Shown: one piece after another, positions 26,152 to 34,934 of the stretch
Layout of the letters: every line of letters begins with the position of its first letter
Numbering within the stretch: position 1 is the first letter of the stretch
Source: Chryseobacterium aahli
Lineage (GTDB): Bacteria > Bacteroidota > Bacteroidia > Flavobacteriales > Weeksellaceae
DNA length: 64,000 nucleotides
Assembly: GCF_022699665.1 (NCBI RefSeq)
Contig: NZ_JALDNB010000002.1
Location: forward strand, 124,001 to 188,000
Reading direction: 5' to 3'
Made by a program: the position numbers and the translations under genes
Notes under the pieces: generated by a model
Database searches by the model: none
Told to the model about the DNA's origin: nothing
Seen by the model: only the letters and a program-made list of their open reading frames with translations

Positions 26152-26665
26152 TTATTTCAACTCCTTCTTCATCATCAAATCTGTCTGCTCCTCATCTCCA
26201 AATTTAAAAATATGCTTATCAAATTCTACGAAACCGTTTTTCTTATAAAACTGAACGGCTCTGATGTTTTCTTCCCAAACGCCTAACCAGACATATTGCA
26301 AATTTTTATTCTGTGCTATTTCTAATGCCTTATCGTATAGAATTTGTCCCACTTTTTTACCATGAAAATCTTTTGAAACATAGATTCTTTCAATTTCCAG
26401 CGAATTTTTATCCTGTAATTCGGTTTGGGCATCCCCAAAATTTACCTTTAAATAACCAATAACTTCCTCATCCAATAAAGCAAAGAAAAATTCTGAATTC
26501 TTGTTTTGAAGTTCTGCTGTTAACTTCTCAATGGTAAAACCTTTAGCTATGTACTGAGCCATATTTTCCTCAGTGTTATGACGTGTCGGAAAAAGTTTGT
26601 TTGGCAATTTCTTGCAGTTGTTCTACGTTTTCTGTTCCAATTTGTTTTAATATAATCTCTTGCAT
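26152..26665 (-). pseudogene. GNAT acetyltransferase, frameshifted near codon 27
   Basis: From ATG 26665 the frame reads MQEIILKQIGTENVEQLQ...KQTFSDT and then hits a stop near 26576. The following frame continues with RHNTEENMAQYIAKGF, the usual next part of this N-acetyltransferase family (QTFxETF...NTEENMxxY), and runs to the end at 26152 with the acetyl-CoA stretch VSKDFHGKKVGQILYDKALE. A small indel close to 26580 therefore splits the gene. A short T-run (CTTTTTCC) is nearby, so a sequencing error is also possible. The intact enzyme would be about 170 residues. Translation from an internal ATG (26607) would lack the first strand and helix of the fold. Confidence 0.75.
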
Positions 26666-26674
26666 AGTTTTTAT

Positions 26675-27184
26675 CTAATAATTTTTATTTTCAATTGAAT
26701 AAATGACACCTTTTTGGCCATCAAAATTAAAGTCTCGTTGATATTGAAGTCCGATTTTTTCTAAAACTTTTATGGAAGCTGTATTTTCTTTCATGGCTCT
26801 TCCAACAATTGTTTTCAAATTTAATTTTTCTAAGCCATAACTGATGCAGGCTTTTGCACTTTCGGTAGCAAAACCTTGATTCCAAAAATGTTCAAAAAAT
26901 CGGAAGCCAATATCGGTTTCATCTAAATTTTCATCATATTTTAATCCGCACCAGCCAAGAAATTCTTGAGTTGATTTATTAATAACTGTCCATCTTCCAA
27001 ATCCATTTTTCTGATAATCTGAATAGTTTTCTAAGAAAGCTTTAGCTTCATCTACATCTTTGAATGCAGAATTTCCGGTGTATTTGATAACATTTGGATT
27101 TAAATTTAATTCATAGAAATTTTGAGCATCGGTGATTTCAAATTCTCTCAGCAAAAGGCGGTTGGTTTCTAATATAGTTTTCAT
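26675..27184 (-). CDS. GNAT N-acetyltransferase (RimJ/RimL type)
   Basis: The 169-residue protein starts ETNRLLLREFEITDAQNFYEL, the classical RimJ/RimL opening, and continues with DIGFRFFEHFWNQGFATESAKA (acetyl-CoA pyrophosphate loop) and MKENTASIKVLEKIGL. It would transfer an acetyl group to an amine; ribosomal proteins are known targets of the family, but the substrate here is open. It lies 9 bp upstream of the frameshifted GNAT gene on the same strand, and the two were probably one operon. Confidence 0.88.
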   Translation of the reverse strand: MKTILETNRLLLREFEITDAQNFYELNLNPNVIKYTGNSAFKDVDEAKAFLENYSDYQKNGFGRWTVINKSTQEFLGWCGLKYDENLDETDIGFRFFEHFWNQGFATESAKACISYGLEKLNLKTIVGRAMKENTASIKVLEKIGLQYQRDFNFDGQKGVIYSIENKNY

Positions 27185-27218
27185 TCTTAAGTGCGAATCT
27201 TAAAGTAAAGATAATAAA

Positions 27219-27244
27219 TAAAAAAAGCGATCGAAAGACCGCTT
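27219..27244 (-). terminator. Terminator after the MATE gene
   Basis: Read on the minus strand, the hairpin AAGCGGTC-TTTC-GATCGCTT (one mismatched position) is followed by a T-run; it lies just after the MATE stop codon. Confidence 0.7.
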
Positions 27245-27249
27245 CAATA

Positions 27250-28614
27250 TTATAATTTACTTGCTTTAATTCTTCGTGCAGACATATCCAGAAAACGTTT
27301 CACCAGCAAAAATGCGGATATCGTTAATCCCAATCCAAGGGCAATCCACATTCCGAAGGCGCCCATTCTTAAGGTTACACAAAGGAAATATCCTAAAGGA
27401 ATTGTAATCAGCCAATACGCAATAAATGTAATGATTGACGGGATTTTTACATCCTGCAAACCTCTCAACATTCCCAAAGCCGTCACCTGAACTCCATCAG
27501 AAAGCTGGAATAATGCTGCAATAATCATGAGTTTGGATGCCAACATAATCACTTCAACTTCTTCAGGTTTTGTGAAAAATGTAGGTAAAATATTTCTTCC
27601 CAAAACAAAAAATAACCCACAAAGACACATGAAAAGAAAGGCTATTTTCAAATTATTGATTCCTATTTTTCTAAGCTCTACAAAGTTTTGTTCGCCTAGT
27701 TTTCTACCAATCATCACTGTTGAAGCCACACTGAAACCGATACATAAGTTAAAAGTAAATGATGCCATACTCAATGCAATCTGATGTGAAGCAATATCGT
27801 GAGCTGAAATTAATCCACAGATAAAAGCTGCTGCTGCGAAAGCTGTCACTTCAAAGAACATCTGTAATGCAGTCGGGAAACCTAGTCTCACCATTTTTTC
27901 AAACATATTCTTAGAAAAAACCTGCATTTTTAATGAAAATTGTTTGACATATAATCTGGTTTTTGGTTCTTTCATTAAAACAAAATAAAGAAAAACTACC
28001 ATGAAAATTCTGGCAATTAAACTGGCTAAAGCTGAACCTTTTACACCCATTTCTGGGAAAATCCAAATTCCTTTGATGAACACGTAATTCAGAACGATAT
28101 TAATTACATTCGCAATAATCGTCGCTTTCGTAACTCCGATTGTATAGGATAATCCTTCAGAAACTTCTCTTAAAGTCTGAAATGCCATAAATGGAACAAT
28201 ACTGATCGCCATGATCCATAAAAAGTCTGCTGTATCAGGAATGATTTTCGCCGGCTGACCGGAATGATAGAGTAGCGGTAACCCTAAAAATAAGACCAAC
28301 ATCAGAATAATTCCGACGGTCATATTGATCACGAAACCATGACTGAATACCGAATTGATGGTTTTATGGTCGTTCTGAGAATGCGCCTCAGAAACCAATG
28401 GCGGAATAGCAAACGAAAATCCCAATGCTAAAACAAACATCGAGAAAAACACTGCGTTCCCCAAAGAAACAGACGCCAAAGCATCCGCACCTAATAATCT
28501 ACCTACTATAATATTATCGAATAGATTTACAGAAACCTGCCCAACCTGAGTAAGCATTACCGGAAGTGCCAATGTAAGGGCTTCTTTCGTGTAATTTTTA
28601 TTTAAAAAACTCAT
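27250..28614 (-). CDS. MATE-family efflux transporter (NorM-like)
   Basis: The 454-residue protein has 12 predicted membrane segments in two similar halves. LALPVMLTQVGQVSVNLFDNIIVGRLLGADALASVSLGNA (in parts, residues ~14-53) and the second-half equivalent GFPTALQMFFEVTAFAAAAFICG are typical of MATE proteins. They export drugs and metabolites in exchange for Na+ or H+. The substrate is unknown. It is preceded by the NtrC-like regulator gene on the same strand with 71 bp between, so joint transcription is possible. Confidence 0.93.
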   Translation of the reverse strand: MSFLNKNYTKEALTLALPVMLTQVGQVSVNLFDNIIVGRLLGADALASVSLGNAVFFSMFVLALGFSFAIPPLVSEAHSQNDHKTINSVFSHGFVINMTVGIILMLVLFLGLPLLYHSGQPAKIIPDTADFLWIMAISIVPFMAFQTLREVSEGLSYTIGVTKATIIANVINIVLNYVFIKGIWIFPEMGVKGSALASLIARIFMVVFLYFVLMKEPKTRLYVKQFSLKMQVFSKNMFEKMVRLGFPTALQMFFEVTAFAAAAFICGLISAHDIASHQIALSMASFTFNLCIGFSVASTVMIGRKLGEQNFVELRKIGINNLKIAFLFMCLCGLFFVLGRNILPTFFTKPEEVEVIMLASKLMIIAALFQLSDGVQVTALGMLRGLQDVKIPSIITFIAYWLITIPLGYFLCVTLRMGAFGMWIALGLGLTISAFLLVKRFLDMSARRIKASKL

Positions 28615-28685
28615 AACATTTTACAAAAAAAATTTGCAGTATAGTTACTGCAAATTTTTATAATTTATTTTAATTAATAATTAAA

Positions 28686-29870
28686 TTATTTTCTTACAAA
28701 ACTTGCAACATCCTCTGCGGAAACCGACGCTCCACCAAGAATAATTAATCTTTCTACAACATTTCTCAATTCTCTGATATTTCCTGTCCATGATAGCGCT
28801 TTTAAAGCATCAATCGCAGTGTCATCAAATTTTTTCAAAGCTGTACCGTGCTCATCAGAAATCAACGTAGAGAAGTGGTCAACCAACAATTTGATATCTT
28901 CTTTTCTCTCATCCAAAGGCGGAACATAGATTTCAATAACCGAAAGTCTGTGATATAGATCTTCTCTGAATCTTCCAGCCTCGATTTCTACAGCCATATT
29001 TTTGTTGGTTGCAGCAAGAACTCTTACGTCAACTTTTATTTCTTTGTCACTTCCTACGGGAGACACTTTGCTTTCCTGCAATGCTCTTAAAACCTTTGCC
29101 TGAGCGATTAAGCTCATATCTCCGATCTCGTCTAAGAAAATAGTACCGCCAGTAGCTTGTTCAAATTTCCCTTGTTTGTCTTTAATAGCCCCTGTAAATG
29201 ATCCTTTTACGTGTCCGAAAAGCTCAGATTCAATCAATTCAGAAGGAATCGCAGCACAGTTTACTTCTACCATCGGACCTCTTGCTCTTTCACTTAAATT
29301 ATGAATAGCGTGAGCCACCAATTCTTTACCTGCACCGTTTGGGCCTGTAATTAAAACTCTTGCATCAGAAACCGCCACTTTTTCAATCATCTCCTGAATT
29401 TTTTTCAACGGAGCAGATTCACCAATCATTTGGTATTTCTTGTTGACTTTTCTTTTCAGAGTTTTGTTTTCAGTCTGAAGATTTTTATTTTCCTTCTTTA
29501 AAGTTTCCTTTACCAAAGCGTTTTTCACACTTGTAATCAATCGGTTGATGTCGATTGGTTTTGAGATAAAATCGTAAGCTCCATCCTTTAAGCAAGCTAC
29601 CGCAGAATCGATATCGGCATGGCCGGAAATCATGATAAATGTTGATTCAGGCTTCAAAACCAAACTTTGTTTCAAAAATTCAGTACCCGACATTTTAGGC
29701 ATTTTAATATCTGAAATTACTAAGGCAAAGTCTTCTTTCTCAACATGTTTATAGCCTTCAAGGCCGTCTTCAGCAATTACAAATTCATAATCGGGAAGTT
29801 CATCCGAAAGAATACTGTGAAGTACTCCGGAGATTGCTTTTTCGTCTTCTACAATAAGGATTTTTTGCAT
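28686..29870 (-). CDS. NtrC-like sigma-54 activator without DNA-binding domain
   Basis: The 394-residue protein has a receiver domain (1-120) with phospho-acceptor Asp54 in VISDIKMPKMSG. A sigma-54 AAA+ domain follows (~145-370), with Walker A GPNGAGKE (usually GESGTGKE), the sigma-54 contact loop GSFTGA (usually GAFTGA), Walker B GGTIFLDEIG and the R-finger stretch FREDLYHRLSV. It stops right after the AAA+ lid (VVERLIILGGASVSAEDVASFVRK), so no Fis-type HTH is present. It may act from solution, as FlgR of Helicobacter does. ATG 29870 was chosen because the receiver starts there. No sensor kinase is adjacent. Confidence 0.92.
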   Translation of the reverse strand: MQKILIVEDEKAISGVLHSILSDELPDYEFVIAEDGLEGYKHVEKEDFALVISDIKMPKMSGTEFLKQSLVLKPESTFIMISGHADIDSAVACLKDGAYDFISKPIDINRLITSVKNALVKETLKKENKNLQTENKTLKRKVNKKYQMIGESAPLKKIQEMIEKVAVSDARVLITGPNGAGKELVAHAIHNLSERARGPMVEVNCAAIPSELIESELFGHVKGSFTGAIKDKQGKFEQATGGTIFLDEIGDMSLIAQAKVLRALQESKVSPVGSDKEIKVDVRVLAATNKNMAVEIEAGRFREDLYHRLSVIEIYVPPLDERKEDIKLLVDHFSTLISDEHGTALKKFDDTAIDALKALSWTGNIRELRNVVERLIILGGASVSAEDVASFVRK

Positions 29871-29926
29871 AGTCGCAAATTTAGGTATTTTTTGGTTGAG
29901 TATTAACAAAAATCATTCCCAAAAGG

Positions 29927-30586
29927 TTATATTGAGTAATCTCTTCTTCCAAAAATTGCAGAACCTACACGTACAGAATTTGCTCCGCACTCAATTGCGA
30001 TAGGGAAGTCGTCACTCATTCCCATAGAAAGTGTTTGTAATGGTCTGATTGTATTTAAATTATCAAAAAGGCTCTTTAATTTTTCAAATTCTTTCCTCAC
30101 CTGATTTTCATCTTCTGTAAAAGTGGCCATTCCCATCAATCCTGTGATTTCAACATTTGGAAATTCACCATCAATGAATTTTTTAAATAAATTTTCAGCT
30201 TCCTCTATTTCTAAACCGAATTTAGTTTCTTCCTCAGCAATTTTCACTTGAAGTAAAACCTTGATTTTTCGGTTGTGCTTTCCTGCTTCTTTATTGATTT
30301 CATTTAAAAGCTTTTCAGAATCAATACTTTGAATCGTATCAATGAATTCTGCAATGTATTTTACTTTATTGGTCTGAAGATGTCCAATCAAATGCCATTG
30401 AATGTCTTGTGGAAGTTGAGGATATTTCTCAACCAATTCCTGTACTTTATTTTCACCAAAAACTTTTTGCCCTAAATCATAAACTTCCTGAATCGCTGAA
30501 ACGGGGTGTGTTTTCGAAACCGCAACTAATTCAACATGTGAAGAAAGTTGATCTTTTATATTATTGTAATTTTCTTTAATGTTCAT
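29927..30586 (-). CDS. YggS/PLPBP-family pyridoxal-phosphate homeostasis protein
   Basis: The 219-residue protein is an alanine-racemase-like single barrel. VELVAVSKTHPVSAIQE contains the Lys that binds PLP, and FGENKVQELVEK, WHLIGHLQTNK and GLMGMATF are family stretches. LSMGMSDDFPIAIECGANSVRVGSAIFG closes the phosphate site. The family keeps PLP and amino-acid pools balanced and has no catalytic activity shown. It is 56 bp upstream of the NtrC-like gene on the same strand. Confidence 0.95.
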   Translation of the reverse strand: MNIKENYNNIKDQLSSHVELVAVSKTHPVSAIQEVYDLGQKVFGENKVQELVEKYPQLPQDIQWHLIGHLQTNKVKYIAEFIDTIQSIDSEKLLNEINKEAGKHNRKIKVLLQVKIAEEETKFGLEIEEAENLFKKFIDGEFPNVEITGLMGMATFTEDENQVRKEFEKLKSLFDNLNTIRPLQTLSMGMSDDFPIAIECGANSVRVGSAIFGRRDYSI

Positions 30587-30796
30587 AATTGCAAATTTCT
30601 GAAATTTAGAAAAGAAAAACTATCAAATTATGAATTTTATTGAGGAGTGAATCTGTTTAGAAGGTTTTTACCGCAAACAAACTTTTCAAAAGGAATTATT
30701 GTAAAACAAAATTTCACAAAATGTAAAAATCTCTTTACGATTTGTATTGGGTTCCTTTGAATATCTTCATTAATTGTGAAGTTGAAAAAATAAATA

Positions 30797-30833
30797 AAAA
30801 ATGCAACCGAATTGAGTTGCATTTTTTTATGAT
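30797..30833 (-). terminator. Hairpin with T- and A-runs on both sides
   Basis: AAAAATGCAAC (30797-30807) and GTTGCATTTTT (30816-30826) form an 11-bp perfect stem. It stands between the YggS gene and the gene for a 103-residue protein, both on the minus strand, and so ends neither cleanly. It would terminate minus-strand transcripts that enter from the YggS side upstream only if they were read toward lower coordinates. Confidence 0.5.
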
Positions 30834-30846
30834 TTTTGAGGAAATT

Positions 30847-31158
30847 TTAATTTAAAATAGTGCTGATTCCTTCAAGAATTTCATTCTCTAAATTTTTTAT
30901 TTTCTGTTTCTTTGACCAAACATAAAGTCCAATGGGTAACATGAAAATTAAAAAAACACCAGAATCCAACTGTGTTGTGGTTTTAATTTTACCAGATTCT
31001 GGGAAAGCATCTATTTTCACATTTCCGGTAAGTGTAAAACCGCTGGTTCTTACTTGTAAAGCTCCGAAACTTGTCTGAATTTTGTACTGTGGGAATTTTT
31101 TTCTTAATCCTTCAATAAGGTCATTTTTTGAAAATGGCTTAACATTTAAATTTTGCAT
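30847..31158 (-). CDS. Hypothetical protein with one membrane segment
   Basis: The 103-residue protein is not recognised. It begins MQNLNVKPFSKNDLIEGLRKKFPQY, has a beta-rich middle (TSFGALQVRTSGFTLTGNVKID) and one hydrophobic stretch at about residues 66-82 (GVFLIFMLPIGLYVW), then a charged tail. The layout suggests a small cytosolic domain anchored to the membrane. The next gene upstream is a lipoprotein gene 64 bp away on the same strand. Confidence 0.65.
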   Translation of the reverse strand: MQNLNVKPFSKNDLIEGLRKKFPQYKIQTSFGALQVRTSGFTLTGNVKIDAFPESGKIKTTTQLDSGVFLIFMLPIGLYVWSKKQKIKNLENEILEGISTILN

Positions 31159-31222
31159 AAAGATTTGGTTATCTTATTAATATATAATTTTCTGCTTTGT
31201 GCAGAGTGATTGATTGGTGATT

Positions 31223-31726
31223 TTATTTTAAGGCTTTTGAAACCATTGCGCAGTCGGCAGCTTCAAATTTTTGTCCGTCTTTATAGGCAACATTCTTTTC
31301 ATTAGCATACTTCATTTCTCCATTTTCATCTTTCTGATTTCCAAGGCCTTCTAGAAGGGTTCCGTCTTTTTGAATGAAGAAAATATCTCTTTTGCTGGTA
31401 GTTCCTTCTGATGCAAATTCGTAAGTCAGTTTAAGCGTATCTCCGGATTTAAATCCTGCTAAATCACCTTTTGAACTGTCTTTTTCACTGTTTTTGTATC
31501 TCATTTTTCCGGTTACAGTACCCAAATTATCATCGATGCTTACAAAAACACTGTCTTTACCGGTCACGCCCAAATAACAGAATGATTTGGAGCCTAAAGT
31601 ATCAATCACAGTTGAAGTAGTATCTGTTAGAGAATCTGAATCTGCAACTGCTTTGTTTGCTTCAACTTTTTTATTACAATTCATTAACAAAAATGATAAT
31701 GAACCTAAAAAAATGTACTTTTTCAT
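31223..31726 (-). CDS. Predicted lipoprotein
   Basis: The 167-residue protein begins MKKYIFLGSLSFLLMNCNKK with a lipobox (LMNC), so it would be lipid-modified at Cys17 and held in a membrane facing the periplasm or outside. The mature part has a Ser/Thr/Asp-rich linker (ADSDSLTDTTSTVIDTLG) and a ~100-residue beta-rich domain (VTGKMRYKNSEKDSSKGDLAGFKSGDTLKLTYEF in parts). No known family is recognised. A gap of 180 bp upstream holds no gene. Confidence 0.8.
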   Translation of the reverse strand: MKKYIFLGSLSFLLMNCNKKVEANKAVADSDSLTDTTSTVIDTLGSKSFCYLGVTGKDSVFVSIDDNLGTVTGKMRYKNSEKDSSKGDLAGFKSGDTLKLTYEFASEGTTSKRDIFFIQKDGTLLEGLGNQKDENGEMKYANEKNVAYKDGQKFEAADCAMVSKALK

Positions 31727-31906
31727 AACTTTTTAGATGGTGTTAAATTGATTATGTTTAGCTAAAATAAAGATTGTAATTGTAATCAACAGAGAAATTG
31801 CGAAGAATTAATACAGCAATTCTATAAATCGTTTATTTTCAAAGATAAAAGAATATTATTTAATTTTTTAAAATTTCCGTTTTATTACAAATTATAAAAG
31901 TTTTAC

Positions 31907-32911
31907 TTAATTTTCACTGCTACCTGATTTTCTTGAAGTAAAAAACATATAGGCTAAGCCTAAGGTGACTCCAGCTACCATAGCAATTTTTGTATTTTTA
32001 TTAGGAACAGGGAGGGAAGTTTCTCCGTAGATCTGGTGGGGTTCTGGTGATGGTTGTAAAACATTTCCTGAAGTGGATTCGCCGTTTTTAAGTTTCATCA
32101 TCAGTCTCATTCCTGCAGAAGCGGTATTGATGATAGTTTTTGGAAACATTCCGTAAAGATTGACTAAAGCTCTGGATGTAAAATCTGGAAATAAATCTTT
32201 TTTAGGTTCTTTGGCCAATTGAATAATTTTAGCTGCAGTATCACGAGGGTCTGAAGCAAAAGGCGGAACTTTAAAATCTAATCCTGAATATTTTGCCGAA
32301 TGTGCATTTCCTGTAGAACGCTGAATCTGTGGATATAAATTGGCAATATGGATATCTTTAAAATCTGAAATTTCACCCTGAAGACATTCCATCATTCCAC
32401 GGATTCCAAATTTTGTGGAGGAGTAGACTGCGCTGTATGGTGCCGGCATAAATCCACCAATAGAGACGTTGTTGATAAGAATTCCTTCATTCTGTTCCTT
32501 AAAAATCGGGAGTACACTATATGCGCCGTGCATATATCCGAAAAGATTGGTTTTAATGACCTGTTCGTGCAGTGACATCGGGATTTCTTCAAATTTCCCA
32601 CTTGCCATCACTCCGGCATTATTGACCCAAATGTCAATTCTCCCGAATTCTAAAATGGCTTTTTTTACAAGATTCTCAACTTCTTCGGCTACTGATACAT
32701 CGGTAGGAACTGCAATTGCTTTCACTTCAAGTTCGTGACACAAGTGTAGAGTTTCATCTAAAGCTTCCTGTCCACGGGCGGCGATGACGATATTGCAACC
32801 TTCTAAAGCAAAAGCTTCTACGGTAGCTCTACCAACTCCGCTGCTTCCTCCGGTTACAACAACTGTTTTACCTTGCAGACTTCTTTTTTCTAAAATATTT
32901 TCTGATTTCAT
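31907..32911 (-). CDS. Short-chain dehydrogenase/reductase with C-terminal membrane segment
   Basis: The 334-residue protein has a classical Rossmann SDR domain in residues ~14-260. The cofactor loop is VTGGSSGVG, NNAGVMASG is the structural motif, and YSSTK contains the catalytic Tyr and Lys. It uses NAD(P)H; the substrate is unknown. A hydrophobic stretch near the end (IAMVAGVTLGLAYMFFTS) is unusual for SDRs and may anchor the enzyme. It is a single gene, with no regulator next to it, in contrast to the SDR genes at 37.3 and 54.4 kb. Confidence 0.9.
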   Translation of the reverse strand: MKSENILEKRSLQGKTVVVTGGSSGVGRATVEAFALEGCNIVIAARGQEALDETLHLCHELEVKAIAVPTDVSVAEEVENLVKKAILEFGRIDIWVNNAGVMASGKFEEIPMSLHEQVIKTNLFGYMHGAYSVLPIFKEQNEGILINNVSIGGFMPAPYSAVYSSTKFGIRGMMECLQGEISDFKDIHIANLYPQIQRSTGNAHSAKYSGLDFKVPPFASDPRDTAAKIIQLAKEPKKDLFPDFTSRALVNLYGMFPKTIINTASAGMRLMMKLKNGESTSGNVLQPSPEPHQIYGETSLPVPNKNTKIAMVAGVTLGLAYMFFTSRKSGSSEN

Positions 32912-33067
32912 ACCTTATTATTTTGATGATTGTGGTTGATGCTTGTAAGCTATCTATTTTTACACCAAAGGGTATGAATTGAGATTTAATTTAGAAAAAA
33001 TAATTTTACAAATTTTAGTTAGATAAAATTTTCGTCTTTTTGTTTAATTTAATTTGTAATTCATCAA

Positions 33068-33775
33068 TCAAATAGGTCTTTCACTTTTCCATTCATGCTC
33101 AATATTTTTCATCAATAAGGCATTATCAAATTGAACTGAACCTTTCGGAAATACATTCTCATCTTCAAAAAAGCTGGATTTTATATTTGAAACCTCCAGC
33201 GGTTTTACTTTCCACTGATATGCATTGAGTCTTAAACCATCAAATTTTTCTTTGTTTGGAGAGTATCCTAAATCACCTTTTTCAAAAAAATCAGAAGCGT
33301 TTTCTAAATTTTCAAAAACGGAATCTTTATTAAATGTTTCAGTTTCCTTGGCTTCAATTGAAATCTCTGTATCATCTGAACTTTTAAAAGCTACATGATA
33401 ATTTCCTTTATTTTCATCGACATTAAATTTTGCTAAATAATGTTTTCCGGGAAATATTCTTCCGCCGACCCAAGTATTCAGCTGTAAAGAAGTATCTCTC
33501 CTTGGAATATAAACTCCGGATTTCACTTCGCCACCTTCATCCCATTCAACCGCAATTCTGTGCGCACCATTTTCAGAATTAATTCCTATAAAATCAGGAA
33601 GACCTTTGGGTTTAATATCTTTTAATCGAATTAAACAAATCCCAACAATTGCTTTGCCTTTGTAAATTTTCGGACGAAAAGGGAAAGGTAAAATCTTTTC
33701 AACATCTTTCGGATGTGCGGTGAAATTAATTAAAATTCTGCGTTCGATGTAACCGTGGATGGTAGGGATTTTCAT
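33068..33775 (-). CDS. DUF2071 (YqjF-like) protein
   Basis: The 235-residue protein matches the YqjF/DUF2071 family as I remember it: an N-terminal RRILINFTAHPKDVEKILPFPFRPKIYKGKAIVGICLIRL (in parts, residues ~10-50), then HRIAVEW and GVYIPRRDTSLQLNTWVGGRIFPG. An acetoacetate-decarboxylase-like fold is reported for the family, but no reaction is known. ATG 33775 was chosen over ATG 33793 because it follows the TTATG region better and the family starts at MKIPTIHGYIER. A large hairpin lies upstream. Confidence 0.8.
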   Translation of the reverse strand: MKIPTIHGYIERRILINFTAHPKDVEKILPFPFRPKIYKGKAIVGICLIRLKDIKPKGLPDFIGINSENGAHRIAVEWDEGGEVKSGVYIPRRDTSLQLNTWVGGRIFPGKHYLAKFNVDENKGNYHVAFKSSDDTEISIEAKETETFNKDSVFENLENASDFFEKGDLGYSPNKEKFDGLRLNAYQWKVKPLEVSNIKSSFFEDENVFPKGSVQFDNALLMKNIEHEWKSERPI

Positions 33776-33855
33776 AGTTGTTATGTTTATCAATAAAACG
33801 TATGAATGCTATTGATTACTTTAAGGACAGTTTTTTTATTTATAAAAAGTATAAA

Positions 33856-33914
33856 ACAATAAAGCTTTAGAATAATTTAATCATAAAAACCAAACTATTC
33901 TAAAGCTTTATTGT
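33856..33914. terminator. Strong terminator-like hairpin, 19-bp perfect stem
   Basis: ACAATAAAGCTTTAGAATA (33856-33874) and its exact complement (33896-33914) can form a 19-bp stem with a 21-nt loop. It lies right after the stop of the 111-residue protein gene on the minus strand, whose transcript it probably ends. Confidence 0.8.
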
Positions 33915-33942
33915 ATATCATTGATATTATTAGGAATATCGT

Positions 33943-34278
33943 TTATAAAATTATGGTGTTTTCTTTATAATTATAAGTAATAAAATCACTTTCTTTTTTT
34001 TGAGGCTTCGTAAGAGTTTTGACACTGATGACTTTTAAATTTTTTGGATTGTAAATTTTCATTGTGCTTGTATTTTCATCCATCACCACTTGCTCAGCAT
34101 TATCAAAGGAAATAAACTCTGATTTGTAATTCACACTTCCATTATAGATGACTGTTTTTTCTTTAGTGTCCCTCTTAATTGTATTCGCATTGATTGCTGC
34201 ATTTTTTTCCTGAGAAAAAGCATTTTGAGAAACGAGTAAGAATGCAAATATTCCTGTAATTGTAATTAATTTCTTCAT
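33943..34278 (-). CDS. Hypothetical exported protein
   Basis: The 111-residue protein has a clean signal peptide (LITITGIFAFLLVSQNAFSQ). The mature part is beta-rich: TVIYNGSVNYKSEFISFDNAEQVVMDENTSTMKIYNP. The run of short strands slightly recalls OstA/LptA-like repeats, but the protein is too short and has no certain match. It is 10 bp downstream of a small degraded reading frame that starts with a signal peptide, and both may have been one operon. Confidence 0.65.
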   Translation of the reverse strand: MKKLITITGIFAFLLVSQNAFSQEKNAAINANTIKRDTKEKTVIYNGSVNYKSEFISFDNAEQVVMDENTSTMKIYNPKNLKVISVKTLTKPQKKESDFITYNYKENTIIL

Positions 34279-34288
34279 AATTTAAATT

Positions 34289-34444
34289 TTATCTGTACAA
34301 ATTGATATCTAAGTAATTGTTTTCTTTTAGTAATTTTTCTTTAGCTTCTTTTCCATTTTCTTTTGGGAAATGGTCTTACCATCAAATGATATAATTGATG
34401 TGATGGGTTCCTGCAAGGGCAAACAGAGTTGCGATTTTTTTCAT
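34289..34444 (-). pseudogene. Degraded small exported-protein gene
   Basis: ATG 34444 opens with MKKIATLFALAG, a plausible signal peptide start, but the frame stops after 18 codons. The +1 frame continues EPITSIISFDGKTISQKKM to a stop, and the original frame later reads FPKENGKEAKEKLLKENN to TAA at 34289. Both look more coding-like than random. A frameshift or internal loss in a small exported protein gene is the simplest reading, but a true short peptide cannot be excluded. The rest of the 34279-34537 gap shows nothing recognisable. Confidence 0.35.
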
Positions 34445-34537
34445 CTGAAATTTAATTTTTAAAAATTAAAAATAATAAAAGAAATCACGATGTTTTGCTC
34501 AACTGATGTTAATCTTTTTATAAAATTTTAAAATTAA

Positions 34538-34867
34538 TTAATGAGATGCAGATTTTGAAAAGAAATTGATCACAATGACACCACAAATGATAAGAATAAT
34601 CCCTAAAATAGCAGGCAAATCTAAATTTTGTTTAAATATAAAAACAGAGACCAAAGCGGTAAGAATAATTCCCAAACCTGCCCAACTCGCATAAGCAATC
34701 CCAAGCGGAATATACTTTATGGCTATAGAAAATGTGTAAAAGCAGATGACAAGCGTAGTAATGCTGATTACTGACGGAACTAATTTTGTAAATCCTTCAG
34801 AAGCCTTCAAAAAGCTGGAGCCAATTACTTCAAATATAATGGCTACAGCTAGATACAGATATTTCAT
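34538..34867 (-). CDS. SMR-family multidrug exporter (EmrE-like)
   Basis: The 109-residue protein has four membrane segments. YLYLAVAIIFEVIGSSFLKASEGF carries the essential Glu in the first helix, and IPLGIAYASWAGLGIILTALV matches the EmrE/QacE branch, not the SugE branch of the copy at 18.7 kb. It would export lipophilic cations. Its own promoter with an FNR-type site lies between it and the regulator gene 67 bp upstream. Confidence 0.92.
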   Translation of the reverse strand: MKYLYLAVAIIFEVIGSSFLKASEGFTKLVPSVISITTLVICFYTFSIAIKYIPLGIAYASWAGLGIILTALVSVFIFKQNLDLPAILGIILIICGVIVINFFSKSASH

Positions 34868-34884
34868 TTTATAAATTTATACTG

Positions 34885-34928
34885 CAAAATTACATTGATG
34901 AATGCCTCATTTTTTTGATATACATCAA
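34885..34928 (-). promoter_or_regulatory. FNR-type operator and -7 box of the SMR gene
   Basis: The perfect dyad TTGATATACATCAA (34915-34928) fits the FNR consensus TTGATnnnnATCAA. On the minus strand, TAATTTTG (34892-34885) matches the -7 consensus TAnnTTTG. If transcription starts about five bases after that box, the dyad is centred near -41.5, the class II activator position. Confidence 0.7.
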
Positions 34929-34934
34929 AATTTT

